From Mycobacterium fragae (GTDB lineage Bacteria; Actinomycetota; Actinomycetes; Mycobacteriales; Mycobacteriaceae): a stretch of 64,000 nucleotides of DNA. Below the pieces are notes generated by a model. It was given only the letters and a program-made list of their open reading frames with translations. It was not told the origin of the DNA and ran no database searches. A program made the translations under genes and the position numbers. The stretch is taken from assembly GCF_002102185.1 (NCBI RefSeq), contig NZ_LQOW01000031.1:372001-436000 (forward strand), in the 5' to 3' direction. Positions 62,028 through 64,000 of this stretch are shown here, piece after piece (the first letter of the stretch is position 1; every line of letters begins with the position of its first letter).

Positions 62028-62960
62028 TCAGGATACGGCGGGGCGCGTCTGCACGGCCCGCTGGTAAAGCCGGCCGGCCCGATACGACGACCGTACCAGC
62101 GGTCCCGCCAGCACACCGGCGAATCCCAGCTGCTCGGCGTAGTCGGAGTATTCGACGAACTCCTCCGGCGTGACCCAGCGCTCGACGGGGTGGTGCCGCG
62201 CCGACGGCCGCAGGTATTGGGTGATGGTGACGATGTCGCAACCGGCCTCGCGCAAATCCGCCAGGGCGGTGCGCACCTCGTCGGGCGTCTCGCCCAGGCC
62301 GAGGATGAGGTTGCTCTTGGTGACCAGCCCGAAGTCGCGGGCCGCGGTCAGCACATCGAGACTGCGCTGATAGGAGAACGCAGGCCGGATCCGCTTGAAG
62401 ATGCGCGGCACCGTTTCGACGTTGTGGGCCAACACTTCCGGCTCAGCCTCGAAGATCTGCCGCAGCCGCTCGGGGTCACCGTTGAAATCGGGGATCAACA
62501 GCTCGACGCCGGTCACCGGGTTGAGTCTTTTGATGGCGCGCACGGTTTCGGCGTACAGCCAGGCGCCCCCGTCGGGCAGGTCGTCGCGGGCCACTCCGGT
62601 GACCGTGGCATACCGCAGGCCCATGGCGTGCACGCTTTCGGCGACTCGGCGTGGTTCGTCGCGGTCCAAGACGGCGGGCTTGCCGGTGTCGATCTGGCAG
62701 AAATCGCAGCGACGGGTGCACACCTCGCCACCGATGAGGAACGTGGCCTCGCGGTCTTCCCAGCATTCGTAGATGTTCGGGCAACCGGCTTCCTCGCACA
62801 CGGTGTGCAGACCTTCGCGGCGGACCAGGTTCTTCAGCTCCGTGTATTCCGGGCCCATCCGCGCGCGGGTCTTGATCCACGGCGGCTTGCGCTCGATCGG
62901 TGTCTGCGCGTTGCGTACTTCCAGACGCAGCAGTTTCCGGCCTTCCGGAGCAACGGTCAC
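62028..62960 (-). CDS. lipA: Lipoyl synthase
   Basis: A 310-residue radical SAM enzyme that inserts two sulfurs into protein-bound octanoyl groups. The auxiliary cluster cysteines are in CEEAGCPNIYECWE, the radical SAM cluster is CTRRCDFC (CxxxCxxC), and a conserved RSSYRAG with the serine ligand closes the protein. GTG 62960 overlaps the lipB stop by four bases; the extended frame to 63278 would read through lipB and is rejected. It serves pyruvate and 2-oxoglutarate dehydrogenases; AceE lies in the same window. Confidence 0.95.
   Translation of the reverse strand: MTVAPEGRKLLRLEVRNAQTPIERKPPWIKTRARMGPEYTELKNLVRREGLHTVCEEAGCPNIYECWEDREATFLIGGEVCTRRCDFCQIDTGKPAVLDRDEPRRVAESVHAMGLRYATVTGVARDDLPDGGAWLYAETVRAIKRLNPVTGVELLIPDFNGDPERLRQIFEAEPEVLAHNVETVPRIFKRIRPAFSYQRSLDVLTAARDFGLVTKSNLILGLGETPDEVRTALADLREAGCDIVTITQYLRPSARHHPVERWVTPEEFVEYSDYAEQLGFAGVLAGPLVRSSYRAGRLYQRAVQTRPAVS
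62030..62035 (-). promoter_or_regulatory. -10 element of DUF4191 gene inside lipA end
   Basis: The minus strand reads TATCCT, six bases, then ATG 62023. It lies in the last codons of lipA, giving DUF4191 a separate promoter. Confidence 0.45.
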
Positions 62961-63622
62961 AACGGCGATGCTACGCGGGCAAGCCGGCCGTCTAAGGCGT
63001 CGCACACCGCTTCGGCGACGCGTATCCGGACGTCGTCGACCCCGACATCGCGGCCCATCTCGGCGGTTATCGACGTCACCCCGGCGTCGGTGATGCCGCA
63101 CGGCACGATCTTCTGGAAGGCGTCGAGGTCGCAGTCGCAGTTGAGGGCGAACCCATGCAACGTCGTCGCCCGCGACACCCGAACCCCGATGGCGGCGACC
63201 TTGCGCGCAGGCCGCCCGGGGATCCAGACTCCGGAACGCCCATCGACGCGGCCGGCATCCAGACCCAACTCGGTGCACACCGCGATCAGCGATTCCTCAA
63301 GGCGCCGAACATAATTGACCACATCAAGTGGTTCGGACAACCCGATGATCGGGTAGCCGACGAGCTGCCCGGGGCCGTGCCAGGTGATCTTGCCGCCGCG
63401 GTCGGTGTCGACGACGGGCGTGCCGGCTATTGGTCGCTCTCGCGGCAGCGTGCGGCGACCGGCGGTGTAGACCGACGGGTGCTCGAGCAGCAGCAGCGTG
63501 TCGGGACCGCCTGCCACCCGAGCATCGGCCAATTCTCGTTGCAGCTGCCACGCCTCGACGTAGTCCACCGTCCCCAGTTGACGCACGTCGATCGGCGCCG
63601 CGCTCGAGCGGATGGAGCTCAC
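62957..63622 (-). CDS. lipB: Octanoyl-(ACP):protein N-octanoyltransferase
   Basis: A 221-residue LipB that moves octanoyl groups from ACP to lipoyl domains. Motifs include LLLLEHPSVYTAGRR, RGGKITWHGPGQLVGYPI (catalytic region), KVAAIGVRVSRATTLHGFALN with the conserved Lys, and a Cys in the IVPCGITDAG segment, the acyl-thioester residue described for M. tuberculosis LipB. GTG 63622 is the start. It overlaps lipA by four bases, so the two lipoate genes form an operon. Confidence 0.95.
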   Translation of the reverse strand: MSSIRSSAAPIDVRQLGTVDYVEAWQLQRELADARVAGGPDTLLLLEHPSVYTAGRRTLPRERPIAGTPVVDTDRGGKITWHGPGQLVGYPIIGLSEPLDVVNYVRRLEESLIAVCTELGLDAGRVDGRSGVWIPGRPARKVAAIGVRVSRATTLHGFALNCDCDLDAFQKIVPCGITDAGVTSITAEMGRDVGVDDVRIRVAEAVCDALDGRLARVASPL

Positions 63623-63722
63623 AGAACGAGGCTACAGGCGACCGCTCCGCGAGACGGAAGCCACGGCTGTGGTTGGCCCCAATGTCACAACCCACGCTTC
63701 TGTCTCGCGGCGCCCATCGGTA

Positions 63723-64000
63723 CTAGGCGACCGCGGGCTGCGCGGTCGCATACCGCAGCGCCTCGCCGATGGTCTTGTGGTGGAACTGAAAACCAGCGCG
63801 CTCGAGTGCGGCGGGGATCACCCGCTGTCCCCACAGCAGCCCCTCCTCGGCGAACTCGCCGAGGGCTGCGCGCACCGCGAACCCGGGCAGCATCAGCGGC
63901 GTGCGCCGGTTCACCGCTCGGCCCAGTGCCGCGGTGAACTCGGCGTTGGTGACCGGCGCCGGGCCGGTGAGGTTCACCGGCCCGGACAGCCCTGTGTGGG
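63723..64000 (-). CDS. Epimerase (TIGR01777/DUF1731 type), C-terminal fragment
   Basis: The C-terminal 92 codons of a gene whose start lies beyond the right edge. The reading frame is open to the window end and carries GPVNLTGPAPVTNAEFTAALG, LMLPGFAVRAALGEFAEEGLLWGQ and RAGFQFHHKTIGEAL, the DUF1731 end of nucleotide-sugar-epimerase-like SDRs (M. tuberculosis Rv2216 position). It precedes lipB in the same direction by 100 bp. Confidence 0.85.
   Translation of the reverse strand, partial: HTGLSGPVNLTGPAPVTNAEFTAALGRAVNRRTPLMLPGFAVRAALGEFAEEGLLWGQRVIPAALERAGFQFHHKTIGEALRYATAQPAVA

Noticed and set aside
62961..63278. lipA extension to 63278
   Set aside because: It reads through lipB in another frame; GTG 62960 gives the family length and a four-base overlap.

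Overview
The window is high-GC chromosomal DNA from a mycobacterium. Three things show this: the FAS-II mycolate operon (fabD-acpM-kasA-kasB-accD6) with its PucR-type regulator and aceE upstream; the run of genes in the same order as M. tuberculosis Rv2252 down to Rv2216 (recalled from knowledge, not searched); and actinobacterial signatures such as a mycobacterial SOS box, many leaderless promoters (TANNNT six or seven bases before the start codon), GTG/TTG starts and ATGA/GTGA overlaps. Several genes are not in the M. tuberculosis order as I recall it, so this is probably a non-tuberculous species. The species cannot be fixed from the sequence alone.

Layout. 1-3.8 kb: a lipid-kinase fragment, an FAD-linked oxidase, and a divergent TetR-glpD pair. 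3.9-7.9 kb: an accessory block of TetR, FAD monooxygenase, LysR and a short-chain dehydrogenase, with visible operators. 7.9-17.5 kb (minus strand): accD6, kasB, kasA, acpM, fabD, mabR and aceE, which link pyruvate oxidation, malonyl-CoA supply and mero-mycolate elongation. 17.6-19.3 kb: a lipoprotein, a DUF3052 protein, ahpE and a tRNA-Val. 19.2-20.9 kb: a 1.6-kb remnant of an element integrated in the 3' end of tRNA-Val, flanked by 44-bp direct repeats. 20.9-26.3 kb: small secreted protein, cutinase, VOC protein, MpaB-type oxygenase, cobD, SURF1, ptpA and a short ptkA. 26.3-30.3 kb: the tightly coupled run cobC-NIF3-zinc ribbon-RNase H/phosphatase. 30.3-34.2 kb: XRE-cupin regulator, methyltransferase, 2OG oxygenase, an SOS-controlled 13E12-family HNH protein and the RNase P RNA. 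34.2-41.3 kb: CYTH/CHAD, panB, wax-ester synthase and two paralogous exported serine proteases (Hip1/CaeA type). 41.3-45.7 kb: glnA2 and glnE. 45.7-59.2 kb: accessory genes (thioesterase, F420 enzyme, epoxide hydrolase, a double HD-GYP/LuxR protein, a thiol methyltransferase-like protein, AraC/DoxX, a fatty-acyl-AMP ligase, a cyclase-ATPase regulator, a large Pro-rich exported protein, a stress protein). 59.2-64 kb: glnA1, an RDD protein, a DUF4191 protein, lipA, lipB and an epimerase fragment.

How the genes work together. The core is lipid and nitrogen metabolism: FAS-II for mycolates, lipoate synthesis and attachment (lipA/lipB) for the 2-oxo acid dehydrogenases that include AceE, and glutamine synthetases with their adenylyltransferase. 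The most unusual DNA features are a precise 45-bp in-frame duplication of the glnA1 ribosome binding site and start, the tRNA-Val attachment-site pair with a decayed gene, an SOS box that contains the start codon of a 13E12 gene, a PtkA that lacks the N-terminal region of the M. tuberculosis protein, and a regulator with two HD-GYP-like halves. I found no CRISPR array, intact phage, insertion-sequence transposase or polyketide cluster.
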